Assembly (NCBI RefSeq): GCF_018614055.1
Contig: NZ_JAGGPB010000027.1
Location: 16,685-80,684 of the forward strand
Length of the DNA stretch: 64,000 bases
Direction of reading: 5' to 3'
Source of the DNA: Streptomyces sp. ISL-98
GTDB taxonomy: Bacteria > Actinomycetota > Actinomycetes > Streptomycetales > Streptomycetaceae
Positions within the stretch are counted from its first letter, which is position 1. The number at the start of each line of letters is the position of its first letter. Positions 1 through 9,090 of the stretch are shown here, piece by piece. Both the position numbers and the translations under genes were made by a program. The notes below the pieces were generated by a model. It was not told where the DNA came from and searched no databases. It saw only the letters and a program-made list of their open reading frames with translations.

Positions 1-549
1 ACTCACGTCCAGGACATCGTTGACGAGGTCGAACGCCAGGACCTGCGCGACGTCGTCCTGGTCGGGCACAGCTACTCGGGCATACCGGTCGGTCAGGCCG
101 CCGAGCGGATCGGCGACCGGCTGGCCCACGTGGTCTTCGTCGACTCCAACGTTCCGACGGACGGCGAGTCGTTCGTATCCGCCTGGTGGGAGGGCCCGGC
201 GAAGCTGGAGGCTTCGATCGCCGGGAACGGCGGCTTCTGGGCACCGCGGGCCGCGCCCGACTACGGCGGCAAGGGCCTTACCGATGAGCAGATCGCACGG
301 ATCGTGGGCGGCTCGACGCCGCACCCGGGCGCCTCACTGACCGAGCCGGCCGTCCTGGCACGGCCACTTGGCGAGCTTCCGGCGACGTACATCAAGTGCT
401 TGCTCGACGGAGCCGAGCCGAGTGACGACGTGGCCAAGCTGCTGACCAGCGATCGCTGGCGGCTGGTCGAGATGGACACCGGCCACTGGCCGATGTTCTC
501 CCAACCGCACGAACTGGCGCGGATCTTCCTGGACGCCGCGGGGGAGTGA
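1..549 (+). CDS. alpha/beta hydrolase, 5' end outside the window
   Basis: The first base already lies in an open frame that runs to TGA at 547-549, so only the C-terminal 182 residues are visible. The nucleophile elbow GHSYSG sits about 22 residues in, with Ser as the expected nucleophile. DTGHWPMFSQP near the end supplies the expected catalytic His. This fits small esterase/hydrolase members of the alpha/beta hydrolase fold (lipase/salicylate-esterase-like). No signal peptide can be judged because the start is missing. The gene ends 44 bases before the convergent LivG gene. The substrate cannot be told from sequence. Confidence 0.85.
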   Translation, partial: THVQDIVDEVERQDLRDVVLVGHSYSGIPVGQAAERIGDRLAHVVFVDSNVPTDGESFVSAWWEGPAKLEASIAGNGGFWAPRAAPDYGGKGLTDEQIARIVGGSTPHPGASLTEPAVLARPLGELPATYIKCLLDGAEPSDDVAKLLTSDRWRLVEMDTGHWPMFSQPHELARIFLDAAGE

Positions 550-593
550 CCGCGGATCCATGCGGGTGGGCTGCTCCTTCTTGGCGCCGTCTG

Positions 594-1424
594 TCAGCTG
601 CCGCCGGGTCCGTCCACGCCCTTGTCTGCTGCACGATCTAGTGCGGCATTCGGTGTTCCTAGGTATGCGTCCCGGACAGCGGGGTTCTGTCTCACCTCTG
701 TGGCGCTGCCCTCGGCCAGGACCTTGCCGAGGTCGAGGACTACGACGCGGGTGCACAGCTCCATGACGAAGGCGACGTTGTGCTCGACGAGGATGACCGC
801 GCAGCCGGCCTCTGCCGTCAAGTGACGGATTACGGCGGCAAGTTGCGCTCTCTCCTCGCTCGACATGCCGGACGCCGGCTCGTCGAGCAGCAGCACGCGG
901 GGCGGGTCGGCCAGGGCGCGGGCAAGCTCGGCCATGCGGGCTTGGCCGACGGGGAGCGTCCCGGCGTATGAGCCCGCGAGCGCGTCGAGGCCGCAGGAGC
1001 GCATTACTTCGGCGGCCCTTTCGCGGCGCGCGGTCGCTCGGGTGCGTCGCGTCGGCGCCGCCAGGAGGTCGGCTGCGAGGCCGCCTCCGCCGCCGCGCCA
1101 CTCCTGGGCGACCACTAGGTTGTCGGCGACGGTGAGCTGGCCGAAGAGCTGCTGGCGCTGGAAGGTGCGGCGCATGCCGTGGCGGGCTCGCCAGGCGGGG
1201 GAGCGGCGCGTGATGTCCGTACCGTCCAGCACTACGTGCCCTTCGTCGGGCCGCCGTATGCCCGACAGGACATCGAACAGCGTCGTCTTGCCGGCACCGT
1301 TCGGGCCGATGAGGCCGCACACTTCTCCTGGGCGGACAGCGATGCGTACGCCGTCGAGCGCCGTGATGCCGCCGAAGCGGACGCGGATCCAGTCGGCTTC
1401 GATGACGTACTCAGACGTACTCAC
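594..1424 (-). CDS. Branched-chain-type ABC transporter ATPase, LivG-like
   Basis: This is a cytoplasmic ATPase of the high-affinity branched-chain amino acid (HAAT) importer class, 276 residues. Walker A is GPNGAGKTT (about residues 39-47). The variant signature LPVGQARM and Walker B VLLLDEPASGM follow, then the H-loop VEHNV. The Asn-Pro-Ala/Tyr-Leu-Gly ending (NPAVRDAYLG) is typical of LivG. The GTG start at 1424 lies directly after the stop of the fused permease/ATPase gene, and its Shine-Dalgarno (AAGGTGAGG) sits inside the end of that gene, so translation is probably coupled. The partner ATPase (LivF) is part of the upstream fusion. The substrate may be an amino acid, or an aromatic or short-chain acid, because an acyl-CoA ligase gene heads the locus. 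Confidence 0.9.
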   Translation of the reverse strand: MSTSEYVIEADWIRVRFGGITALDGVRIAVRPGEVCGLIGPNGAGKTTLFDVLSGIRRPDEGHVVLDGTDITRRSPAWRARHGMRRTFQRQQLFGQLTVADNLVVAQEWRGGGGGLAADLLAAPTRRTRATARRERAAEVMRSCGLDALAGSYAGTLPVGQARMAELARALADPPRVLLLDEPASGMSSEERAQLAAVIRHLTAEAGCAVILVEHNVAFVMELCTRVVVLDLGKVLAEGSATEVRQNPAVRDAYLGTPNAALDRAADKGVDGPGGS

Positions 1425-4400
1425 TCATGACCTCACCTTCGCCGCGATTCCCAGGTACGCCTCGGTGAGCTGGTCGGCACGCACTTCGTTGCGCGGACCG
1501 CACCAGGTGACGCGGCCCTGCGCGAGGTACGCCACGGTGTCGGCGATTCCCAGTACCCCGGCGGCCTTCTCCTCCACCAGCAGCAGCGCCGTGCCCGCCT
1601 CGCGCAGCTCCGTCAGCAGTCGGAACACCTCGTCTACGACGCGTGGCGCGAGCCCCAGCGACGGCTCGTCGGCGATGAGTACGGCCGGTGGGTGCTGGAG
1701 CAGGGGCGCGAGCGCGAGCATCTGCTGCTCGCCCCCGGACAGCGAACCGGCGGGTACGGTACGGCGCTTGGCGAGGCTCGCGAAGCGCTCGTACACCGCG
1801 TCGCGGGCGGACTGCTCGGGCAGGCGCAGCGCGAGATTCTCCTCGATGGTGAGCGAGGGGAAGATCCCCCGCCCCTCCGGCGCGAGGACGACGCCTGCAC
1901 GGGAACGCCGTACGGGGCCGTCGCGGGTGGCGTCGCGCGTGTGGATGTGGACGCTGCCGGTGAGGGGTGCGATCAGTCCGGCGGCGACGTGGCAAGTGGT
2001 GGATTTCCCGGCCCCGTTGGGACCGAGGAGGGCGACGATTTCTCCTGCGCGTACGGTCAGATCTACGCCGTGCAGTACGGGGGCTCCGCCGTACCCGGCG
2101 TGAACGCCGCGCAGCGCGAGCGCGGCGGAGGGGGCTTCTTCCCCACCCCGCCCCTTCCCGGAACGGGGGGAGGCCCCTCGGCCCCCAAGGGCGGGTGGCT
2201 GCTCGACCAGCGCTCCGAACACCGACGGTTGGGCGGCGGCTGCGTCTGGTTCGTCCTGCGCGGCGGGTGTCGTCCTGTGGGCCCGGGGGTCTGCCTCCGG
2301 GCGGAGAGGGTGGAGTGGGGGAACTCCGCCCCCGAGGCCGACCGGTGGCTCCGAGGCCGCAGGCACCGGGGACGGTTCCCGTACCCGCCCCGGCACCGAA
2401 GCCGGCGCGGGGTCCGCAGCCCCGCACCGCGCATCAGGCACCGCCCTCGCCCCAACCCCCGGCGCAGCCGCCCCTCCCACCTCGGGCGCAGCCTCCGCCT
2501 CCACCCGCACCGGCACCCGCGCCGAGTCGTCGGCCTCGCCCCGCGCCGGGTCGCCAACCGCTACCCGTGCCGAGTTGCCGGCCTCCACCCGCGCCGAGTC
2601 ACTGGCCTTCACCCGCACCGGCACCTCCACCCGCGCCGGGTCGCCAGCCGCTACCCGCGCCGAGTCGTCGGCCTCGCCCCGCGCCGAGTCGCCAGCCCCC
2701 ACCCCCACCGGCACCCCCACCCGCGCCGAGGCCACGCCCGCCCGCATCCCCCTCCGCCGATACCTCCGCACCGCCACCGCCGCGCAGTACCCGTCCGGGT
2801 CGTTCGCCAGTGCCAATCCCGCCAGGCCGAACAGGATGACCGGGAGCTGCGTCGACTCCGTGACGTACTCCGACACGACATGCGGCACCAGTGCGAAGAC
2901 CAGGCCCGCCACCACCGCGAACTGCGGGCGCCGTACCCCTGCCGCGACCACCACCGCCAGCCAGATCAAGCCCGTCATCGCAGTGAAGTCGGTCGCCGTG
3001 ATGCGGGTGTTGTACGACGCGTACATCACGCCGCCGAAGCCCGCGATTCCCGCCGACAGGGTGAACAGCATCAGCTTCGTACGGATGACCGAGACGCCCG
3101 AGGCCGACGCCGCCGCAGGAGCGGACCGTACCGCCAGCATCGCCCGCCCCGAGGGGGAGTTGCGCAGGGCGCTCAGCGAGGCGACCGCCGCCGTCAGCAG
3201 CACCACCAGGGCCACGCCCATCGCCCGGTCGTCGGCCAAGTCCACCGGGCCGAAGGCCGGGCGCGGGATCTCCCAGCCCGTGTCGCCGTTCCTCAACCAC
3301 CGCATCTGGAAGAGCACTTGATCCGCCAGAAAGGCCAGGGCAAGCGTGGCCAGCGCCAGCGAACGCCCTCCCAGCCGCAGCGCGGGAAGCGCCACCAGAG
3401 CCCCGAGTACTGCCGCCGCGCACGTGCCCACCAGCGCCGCCGCCACGAACGGCCAGCCGTGGCTCATCAGCAGCCCGGCCACCAGCGCCGCGCCCGTCAC
3501 AAACGTCGCCTGAGCCAGGCTGACCATCGCGCCGAGCCCCGTCACCACCGTGAAGGAGACGAAGACCAGCGAGATCGCGAGCCCCTGCGCAAGGATCCCG
3601 CTCCAGAAGGGCGTCGTCACGGTGTAGAAGGCCGCCGACAGCAGCGCCGCGCCCGCCGCCCACGGCCCCCACCTCCGCGCCCACGACCGCCCGGCGAGAT
3701 AGTCGACCGGCGGTGCGTCCGCCGCCGCCGTCCCTGCCGTCCGCTGTCGGCGCGTCATCACCAGCAGTCCTGCGAAGAGGATCAGGAAGGGCACCGCCGT
3801 ACGGAATCCGGTGATGTCGTCGGCGAAGGACGCGTATCCGGCCGTCAGATTCTGGAGTACGCCGAGCCCCAGCCCGCCCGCGAACGCCAGCGGAGTCGAC
3901 GCGAACCGCCCCAGCACCGCCGCCGTCGCCGAGACGAACAAGAACAGGGTGTAGTCGTGGGCGGACAGGCCGAGCAGCGGCGTCGCCAGCACACCCGCCA
4001 GTCCCGCCAGCCCCGACGACAGCATCCAAGCCACCGACGACAGCCGGTCCGCGCTGATGCCGCGCAGCTCCACCAGCGTGCGGTTGTCGACGGCGGCCCG
4101 CAGCCGCAGCCCGAGCCTCGTGTGCCGCATGAGTACCCAGAGCCCCACGGCCACCACGGCCGTCGTCAGCCACGTGATCAGCTGGTCGGAGTCGATGCCC
4201 AGGCCGTCCATCAGCTGCCAGGACGTGGCCGGGCTCGGCCCGACCCCCGGCAGCCCGAACTGGTTCTCGGCAGGCACCACGGGCGCCCCCGCCTCCGCCA
4301 GCAGCTCCACCGTCCACAGCCCGGCGGCAGGCAGCGCGACGAGCAGCCCGATCGTCGCCACGATCTGCGCCGTCTCGCCGACCCGCGCCAGTTTCCTGAA

Positions 4401-4652
4401 CATCAGCCGGTCGAGCCCCCACCCGATCCCGGGTGCGACGCCACACACGAGCAGGAACGCGGTCGGCACAGCGGGCCACCCGAAGCCCGAGTGCAGTTCG
4501 TAGAAGGCGAGCGCACACAGATATGCCGTCGCGCCGTGCGCGAAGTTGAACAGCCCCGACGCGGAGTACGAGAGGACAAGCCCTGTGGCCAGCAGGGCGT
4601 ACAGCGCACCCGAGACCAGCCCGCTCAGCACAAAGCCCAGCAGATCACCCAT
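1425..4652 (-). CDS. LivH-LivM-LivF fusion of a branched-chain-type ABC transporter
   Basis: Three normally separate proteins form one 1075-residue chain. Residues 1-305 are a LivH permease (opening GLVSGALYALLATGL). Residues about 330-640 are a LivM permease with many hydrophobic helices. Residues about 840-1075 are a LivF ATPase with Walker A GPNGAGKST, signature LSGGEQQM and Walker B VLIADEPSLGL. LivF carries the EGRGIFP motif usual for the family. The 200-residue linker between LivM and LivF is low-complexity: a decapeptide-like repeat and a piece of the dispersed palindromic repeat. The ATG at 4652 has a strong GGGAGGGGG ribosome site and follows the livK stop by 15 bases. The frame is open throughout, so this appears to be a real fusion and not a misread, although one sequencing slip in the GC-rich linker could join two genes artificially. 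Confidence 0.88.
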   Translation of the reverse strand: MGDLLGFVLSGLVSGALYALLATGLVLSYSASGLFNFAHGATAYLCALAFYELHSGFGWPAVPTAFLLVCGVAPGIGWGLDRLMFRKLARVGETAQIVATIGLLVALPAAGLWTVELLAEAGAPVVPAENQFGLPGVGPSPATSWQLMDGLGIDSDQLITWLTTAVVAVGLWVLMRHTRLGLRLRAAVDNRTLVELRGISADRLSSVAWMLSSGLAGLAGVLATPLLGLSAHDYTLFLFVSATAAVLGRFASTPLAFAGGLGLGVLQNLTAGYASFADDITGFRTAVPFLILFAGLLVMTRRQRTAGTAAADAPPVDYLAGRSWARRWGPWAAGAALLSAAFYTVTTPFWSGILAQGLAISLVFVSFTVVTGLGAMVSLAQATFVTGAALVAGLLMSHGWPFVAAALVGTCAAAVLGALVALPALRLGGRSLALATLALAFLADQVLFQMRWLRNGDTGWEIPRPAFGPVDLADDRAMGVALVVLLTAAVASLSALRNSPSGRAMLAVRSAPAAASASGVSVIRTKLMLFTLSAGIAGFGGVMYASYNTRITATDFTAMTGLIWLAVVVAAGVRRPQFAVVAGLVFALVPHVVSEYVTESTQLPVILFGLAGLALANDPDGYCAAVAVRRYRRRGMRAGVASARVGVPVGVGAGDSARGEADDSARVAAGDPARVEVPVRVKASDSARVEAGNSARVAVGDPARGEADDSARVPVRVEAEAAPEVGGAAAPGVGARAVPDARCGAADPAPASVPGRVREPSPVPAASEPPVGLGGGVPPLHPLRPEADPRAHRTTPAAQDEPDAAAAQPSVFGALVEQPPALGGRGASPRSGKGRGGEEAPSAALALRGVHAGYGGAPVLHGVDLTVRAGEIVALLGPNGAGKSTTCHVAAGLIAPLTGSVHIHTRDATRDGPVRRSRAGVVLAPEGRGIFPSLTIEENLALRLPEQSARDAVYERFASLAKRRTVPAGSLSGGEQQMLALAPLLQHPPAVLIADEPSLGLAPRVVDEVFRLLTELREAGTALLLVEEKAAGVLGIADTVAYLAQGRVTWCGPRNEVRADQLTEAYLGIAAKVRS
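2128..2190. repeat. Dispersed GC-rich palindromic repeat, copy inside the Liv fusion
   Basis: CCCCACCCCGCCCCTTCCCG followed by GGAACGGGGGG (about 2141-2170). It matches the reverse complement of the copy at 14531-14566 over 23 of 24 bases. It lies inside the LivM-LivF linker and is translated in frame. Confidence 0.7.
2447..2720. repeat. Degenerate coding minisatellite, about 30-bp unit
   Basis: Imperfect tandem units built on CGCGCCGAGTCG/CCGGCCTC. On the minus strand they encode repeats of the type (D/N)(S/P)AR(V/G)(E/A)(A/V) about seven times. They form the first half of the LivM-LivF linker. Unit length and content vary, as expected for slippage followed by drift. Confidence 0.75.
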
Positions 4653-4667
4653 GACGGGACCCCCTCC

Positions 4668-5936
4668 CTAATCGAACGGGATGGGCGGATAGCACTTGAA
4701 CGGCGAAGACACCTCGTACTTGCCGTCCTTCAGCTGCACCAGCGCCCCGCAGCCGAAGCTCTCCCGCTGCCCCTTGGGCTCGGCCCGGTCGCCCACCAGC
4801 GTCCCGCTGTCGGAGAACGACCCCGCCGCCTTCTGGAAGGACTCGACGGTCAGGTCCTTGCCCGCCTTCTCGGCGATCGCCAGGAAGAGATCGGCGGACA
4901 TGTATCCGGTGACCATGTGCATGTTCAGCGGTACGTCCTTGCCGCCCGCCGTCTTCCTGATGTCCTCCTTGAACTGCCGCATCCCCGCACTTTCCGACTC
5001 GAAGGGCTCGAACTGCAGCAGCACATGCACGCCGTCCAGCGCCTGCTTCGTAGCGTCCTTGGCGAGCAGCCCGGGGTCGTAATCCGTCGGATCGGACAGC
5101 ACGCCCTTGAAGCCGCCGCGTTTGAGCGTCGTGAACAGGCCGATGTTGTACGGCGTCTGCATCACGGAGATCACGACGTCCGGCGCCTTGCCGCCGTCGC
5201 TGCGCATGATCTCCTTGGTGTACGCCGACCAGTCGCTCGGCACCGACGTCGCCGGCACGACGGCCTTGGCGTACGACACCTTGTATCCGGCGGCGGTGAA
5301 GCCCTGGGTGAAGGTACGGATGCCGAACTTGCCCGCGTCGTTGTCATTGGCGAGCAGCGCCACCGACTTGCCCTTGGCCCCGCCGAGCACCGTGGCCAGA
5401 CCCTCCGGCCAAGTCTGGTTGAGCGTGCCGCCGGGCATCGGGACGAGGCAGCCGTTGAAGCCGTAGATGTACTTGGGCCCGCAGAACGAGGGCAGCGTGC
5501 CCCACCCGAAGGTCGGCACCTTCTGCTGCTCCAGGAAGTCGGCGCCGGAGAAGGTGACCGAGCTCATCGGAGCGACGGCGAAGACCTTCTCGCGCTGGAC
5601 GAGCCCCCGCGCGGCGGCCAGGTTCTTGGCGGGGTCCTGCCCGTCGTCCTCGGCGCCCAGGTAGTCGATCTTCCGGCCGTTGACTCCGCCCTCCGCGTTG
5701 GCGCGGTCGTAACGGGCCTTCGCGCCGAGGTCGGTGTCCTTCTTGGAGTACCCGCTCGCGGTGGTCATCGAGACGATGCCGCCGACCTTGATGGAGTCGG
5801 CGCTCACTCCGCGTACAGAGCCGCCCCCGCCCTTGCCCGCGTCGTCGCCGGGGCCATGGGTCGATGCGGAGTTGCAGGCGGTGGCGGCCAGCAGCACTGC
5901 GGCAGCTGCGGCGATGGTGCGGATCGGTCGCAACAC
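4668..5936 (-). CDS. Branched-chain-type ABC transporter substrate-binding lipoprotein, LivK-like
   Basis: A 422-residue periplasmic-binding-protein-like receptor (Peripla_BP_6 type). The N-terminus has a short positive stretch (MLRPIR), a hydrophobic Ala/Leu core and a lipobox LAATAC with the lipidation Cys near residue 21. A Gly/Ser-rich spacer follows, then SIKVGGIVSMT, the usual first strand of the binding fold. The start is GTG at 5936 with GGGAGGGA upstream. It is followed after 15 bases by the fused permease/ATPase gene, so receptor, channel and ATPases form one operon. Paired direct repeats lie just upstream, at 5981-6026. Four conserved-looking Cys late in the chain may make disulfides outside the membrane. 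Confidence 0.92.
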   Translation of the reverse strand: MLRPIRTIAAAAAVLLAATACNSASTHGPGDDAGKGGGGSVRGVSADSIKVGGIVSMTTASGYSKKDTDLGAKARYDRANAEGGVNGRKIDYLGAEDDGQDPAKNLAAARGLVQREKVFAVAPMSSVTFSGADFLEQQKVPTFGWGTLPSFCGPKYIYGFNGCLVPMPGGTLNQTWPEGLATVLGGAKGKSVALLANDNDAGKFGIRTFTQGFTAAGYKVSYAKAVVPATSVPSDWSAYTKEIMRSDGGKAPDVVISVMQTPYNIGLFTTLKRGGFKGVLSDPTDYDPGLLAKDATKQALDGVHVLLQFEPFESESAGMRQFKEDIRKTAGGKDVPLNMHMVTGYMSADLFLAIAEKAGKDLTVESFQKAAGSFSDSGTLVGDRAEPKGQRESFGCGALVQLKDGKYEVSSPFKCYPPIPFD

Positions 5937-5980
5937 AGTGGGGTCCCTCCCTTGGGATGCCCCGCATTCTGTGGCTGACC

Positions 5981-6026
5981 TGATGAACCGTCAATAACTG
6001 ACGCATCGGCAATTGATGACCCGTCA
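5981..6026. promoter_or_regulatory. Direct-repeat operator upstream of the livK-type gene
   Basis: TGATGAACCGTCA (5981-5993) and TGATGACCCGTCA (6014-6026) differ at one base of 13 and are 33 bases apart, about three helical turns. A weaker inverted copy, TGACGCATCGGCA, lies between them (5999-6011). The spacing and position, 45-90 bases before the livK GTG, suggest a regulator site. The regulator is not recognisable in the window. Confidence 0.5.
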
Positions 6027-6062
6027 GAAGAGTGCGGGATCCGTAGCCGTCACCGACCGCCG

Positions 6063-7886
6063 TCACCGGTAGAGCGCGTCCACCTCCACCCGGTACGCCG
6101 CCTCGGTCGCCTTGCGCTTGAGCTTCAGCGACGGCGTCAGCAGCCCGTGCTCCTCGCTGAACTGGTGGGCCAGTATCCGGAACGTACGGATCGATTCGGC
6201 CTGCGAGACCAGCGTGTTGGCGGCCACCACCGCCCGCCGGACCTCCATCTCCAGATCGGGATCCCGCACCAGGTCCGCCGCGTTCAGCGGCGGCTTGTTG
6301 TGCATCTGGAGCCAGTGGTCGACGGCCTCCTGGTCGAGCGTGACGAGGGCGGCGATGTACGGTCTGTCGTTGCCGACGACGAGGCACTGAGCCACCAGCG
6401 GATGCGACCGCACCCGCTCCTCCAGGCCGATCGGCGACACACTCTTGCCGCCGGACGTCACGATGATCTCTTTCTTCCGCCCGGTGATCGTCAGATAGCC
6501 GTCGTCGTCCAGAGCGCCGATGTCACCCGTGGCCAGCCAGCCGTCATGCAGCACCGCGTCCGTGGCCTTGGGGTCGTTGAGATACCCGGAGAAGACCTGG
6601 CCGCCGTGCAGCCAGACCTCCCCGTCGTCGGCGATGTGCACCGTCGTACCGGGCAGTGGCTGGCCGACCGTGCCGTAGCGGGTGCGCTCGGGCGGGTTGG
6701 CGGTGGCGGCGGCTGTCGACTCCGTCAGGCCGTACCCCTCGTAGATCGTCACGCCCGCGCCCGCGAAGAACAGCCCGAGCTGCCGCTCCATCGCCGAACC
6801 CCCGGACATGGCGTGCCGCACGCGCCCGCCCATGGCGTCGCGCACCTTCCCGTACACCGCCTTCTCGAAGAACTGGTGCTGCAGCCGCAGCGAGGCGGAA
6901 GGCCCGGGCCCGGTGCCGAACGCGCGCTGCTCCAGCGCCTCCGCGTAGCGCACCGCCACCTCGACGGCCTTGTCGAACGCGCCCAGCTTCCCGGCGGCCT
7001 CGGCCTTGCGCCGCGCCCCGCTGTAGACCTTCTCGAAGATGTACGGCACGGCCAGGATGAACGTCGGCCGGAACGCCACCAGATCGGGCATCAGCGCATG
7101 CGCCGAGAGAACGGGCTGATGGCCGAGCTTGACCCGCCCCCTGATCGCCGCGACTTCGATCATCCGCCCGAAGACATGCGCGAGCGGCAGGAAGAGCAGC
7201 GTCGAGGCCTCGTCGCCCGGCTTGGAGTGGAACACCGACTCCCAGCGGGTGATCGCCGTGTCGGTCTCGTACATGAAATTCGCATGTGTGATCACGCAGC
7301 CCTTGGGGCGGCCCGTCGTGCCCGACGTATAGATCACGGTGGCCACGGAATCGGGCGTCACCGCCCGCCGGTGGCGGTGGACCACTTCGTCCTCGATGTC
7401 CACCCCCGCCCGGGCGAGCTCGGCCTCGGCGCCGGCGTCCAGCTGCCACAGGCGCTTCAGCTGCGGCAGCCGGTCGATCACCGAGGCGATGGTCATCGCA
7501 TGGTCCTCGTGCTCCACCATGCAGGCCGAGACCCCGGCGTCGTGCAGCGTCCAGAAGACCTGCTCGGCGGAGGCCGTGGGGTAGATGGGCACGGGCTGCG
7601 CGCCGACCGTCCAGAGCGCGAAATCGAAGAGTGTCCACTCGTAGCGCGTACGCGACATGATCGCGACCCGGTCCCCGAACCGGACACCGTGCGCCAGCAG
7701 CCCCTTGGCGATCGCCAGCACCTCGTCGCGGAACTGGGCCGACGGCACGTCGTGCCAGAGCCCGTCTTCGCCCTTGCGTCCGAGCGCGACGCGGTACGGA
7801 TCCGTCTCGGCGTGGTCGAAGACGACGTCCGCCAGCCCGCCGACCTGAGGCGCCGTCGCCATGGGTGGGACAGTGAACTCGCGCAA
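6063..7886 (-). CDS. AMP-dependent acyl-CoA synthetase (long-chain fatty-acid-CoA ligase type)
   Basis: This enzyme adenylates a carboxylic acid and transfers it to CoA. The phosphate-binding motif is YTSGTTGRPKG. The adenylation motif YEGYGLTES follows, then GWLATGDIGALDDDGYL and the hinge/lysine region GRKKEIIVTSGGKSVSP. With TTG at 7886 as start the product is 607 residues. That TTG has an ideal ribosome site (AAGGAG, 7 bases away) and begins LREFTVPP, the usual beginning of this subfamily. An upstream in-frame start at 8012 would add 42 unsupported residues. The gene heads the minus-strand locus that continues with the Liv-type transporter, suggesting uptake of an acid followed by CoA activation. 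The exact acid is unknown. Confidence 0.9.
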   Translation of the reverse strand: MREFTVPPMATAPQVGGLADVVFDHAETDPYRVALGRKGEDGLWHDVPSAQFRDEVLAIAKGLLAHGVRFGDRVAIMSRTRYEWTLFDFALWTVGAQPVPIYPTASAEQVFWTLHDAGVSACMVEHEDHAMTIASVIDRLPQLKRLWQLDAGAEAELARAGVDIEDEVVHRHRRAVTPDSVATVIYTSGTTGRPKGCVITHANFMYETDTAITRWESVFHSKPGDEASTLLFLPLAHVFGRMIEVAAIRGRVKLGHQPVLSAHALMPDLVAFRPTFILAVPYIFEKVYSGARRKAEAAGKLGAFDKAVEVAVRYAEALEQRAFGTGPGPSASLRLQHQFFEKAVYGKVRDAMGGRVRHAMSGGSAMERQLGLFFAGAGVTIYEGYGLTESTAAATANPPERTRYGTVGQPLPGTTVHIADDGEVWLHGGQVFSGYLNDPKATDAVLHDGWLATGDIGALDDDGYLTITGRKKEIIVTSGGKSVSPIGLEERVRSHPLVAQCLVVGNDRPYIAALVTLDQEAVDHWLQMHNKPPLNAADLVRDPDLEMEVRRAVVAANTLVSQAESIRTFRILAHQFSEEHGLLTPSLKLKRKATEAAYRVEVDALYR

Positions 7887-8086
7887 TGACCTGCTCCTTG
7901 TGGCGCTCCGCACAGCGCCGTGACCGTACCCCAGCGGGCCAGTCGACGGGAGGGGGTCGCGGAATCCGAATTCATGTGCATCTGTACAGCTCAGCAGGTG
8001 GAAAACGGGCACATGGGGAAGGCTCGGGCGCGCTCCTGACCGTGGAGTAAGTATGGTGCGCGAGAATCTCCACCAAATCTGTACGC

Positions 8087-8959
8087 CTACTGCGTATTCC
8101 CCCGGTGCAGTCGGTCGCCGCCCGCCAGGATCGCCGCCGCCAGGGCGTCCGCCGCGTCCTGGGCGGCCGCGCGCCTGCGCCCGTGCAGCAGGACGAAGTC
8201 CACGCCGCCGAGATCCGGCAGGCCCGCCTTCGCGGGCAGGGGGGCCAGCCCGGGCGGGATCAGGCCGCGGGTGTGTGCCATGACGCCGAGGCCCGCGCGG
8301 GCCGCCGCGATCAGGCCGCTGAGGCTGCCGCTCGTACAGGCGATGCGCCAGGGGCGGCCGTGTTCCTCCAGGACTTCGAGGGCGCGGGCCCGGGTGATGC
8401 CGGGCGGCGGGAAGAGGATCAGCGGGACCGGGCGGTCCGGGTCGAGGCGCAGGGACGGGGCGCCGATCCAGGTGAGCGTGGACTGCCAGACCAGTTCGCC
8501 GTGGGTGTCGCCCGTACGCCGCTTGGCGAGGACCAGATCGTGGCGGCCCGCCTCCAGCTGGCGGTGCAGGGTGCCGGACAGCTCGACGGTCAGCTCCAGC
8601 TCGACCTCGGGGTGGTCGAGCCGGAAGGTCTCCAGGATTTCCGGCAGGCGCGTCAGTACGAAGTCCTCCGAGGCGCCGAAGCGCAGCCTGCCGCGGAGCC
8701 GGGTCCCGGTGAAGAAGGCCGCGGCCCTCTCGTGGGCCTGCAGGATCGTACGGGCGAAGCCGAGCATCGCCTCGCCGTCCTCCGTGAGCTCCACGCGGTG
8801 CGTGTCACGCGTGAAGAGCCGACGCCCGGTCGCGTCCTCCAGGCGGCGCACGTGCTGGCTCACGGTGGACTGGCGGAGGCCGAGGCGGCGGGCGGCCTGG
8901 GTGAAGCTCAGGGTCTGGGCGACGGCGAGGAAGGTGCGGAGCTGGGTGGGCTCGTACAT
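8087..8959 (-). CDS. LysR-family transcriptional regulator
   Basis: This is a 290-residue protein. The N-terminal winged helix-turn-helix covers about residues 1-60: LRTFLAVAQTLSFTQAARRL, followed by STVSQHVRRLE and GRRLFTRDTHRVELT. The co-inducer-binding domain begins near residue 90 (LRFGASEDF). It is divergent from the symporter-like gene at 9091, with 131 bases between the starts, which is the usual arrangement of a LysR protein and its target. The ligand is not predictable. No clear Shine-Dalgarno precedes the ATG. Confidence 0.93.
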   Translation of the reverse strand: MYEPTQLRTFLAVAQTLSFTQAARRLGLRQSTVSQHVRRLEDATGRRLFTRDTHRVELTEDGEAMLGFARTILQAHERAAAFFTGTRLRGRLRFGASEDFVLTRLPEILETFRLDHPEVELELTVELSGTLHRQLEAGRHDLVLAKRRTGDTHGELVWQSTLTWIGAPSLRLDPDRPVPLILFPPPGITRARALEVLEEHGRPWRIACTSGSLSGLIAAARAGLGVMAHTRGLIPPGLAPLPAKAGLPDLGGVDFVLLHGRRRAAAQDAADALAAAILAGGDRLHRGNTQ

Positions 8960-9090
8960 GGGAGAAGTTTATCGCTGATCGTGATGACAGTAAGAGCTGT
9001 ATACGGGATTCCCGATCGCCTCGATCAGGTGGACGATGGGGAGGGCACGTACCGACCCGACCTGACCTGACCTGACAGCAAGTGGAGCTC
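8960..9090. promoter_or_regulatory. Divergent promoter region, LysR gene / symporter gene
   Basis: This short intergenic region must hold the promoters of both divergent genes. CGATCGCCTCGATCAG and the nearby GCTGATCGTGATGACAG contain interrupted GATC/CTGATC dyads that could serve as LysR T-N11-A type sites. A run of CCTGA repeats lies at about 9060-9075. No site can be assigned with certainty. Confidence 0.35.

Noticed and set aside
2447..2720. CRISPR-like regular repeats
   Set aside because: Units are contiguous, vary in length, have no unique spacers and are in frame with a protein linker.
1692..5978. A 1428-residue open frame on the plus strand, antisense to the Liv genes
   Set aside because: High-GC DNA leaves the opposite frame open. 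The product is Arg/Gln/His-rich without domains, while the minus strand encodes clear transporter parts.
9055..9076. CCTGA repeats before the symporter gene as an operator
   Set aside because: They are simple short slippage repeats overlapping the ribosome-site region, with no dyad.
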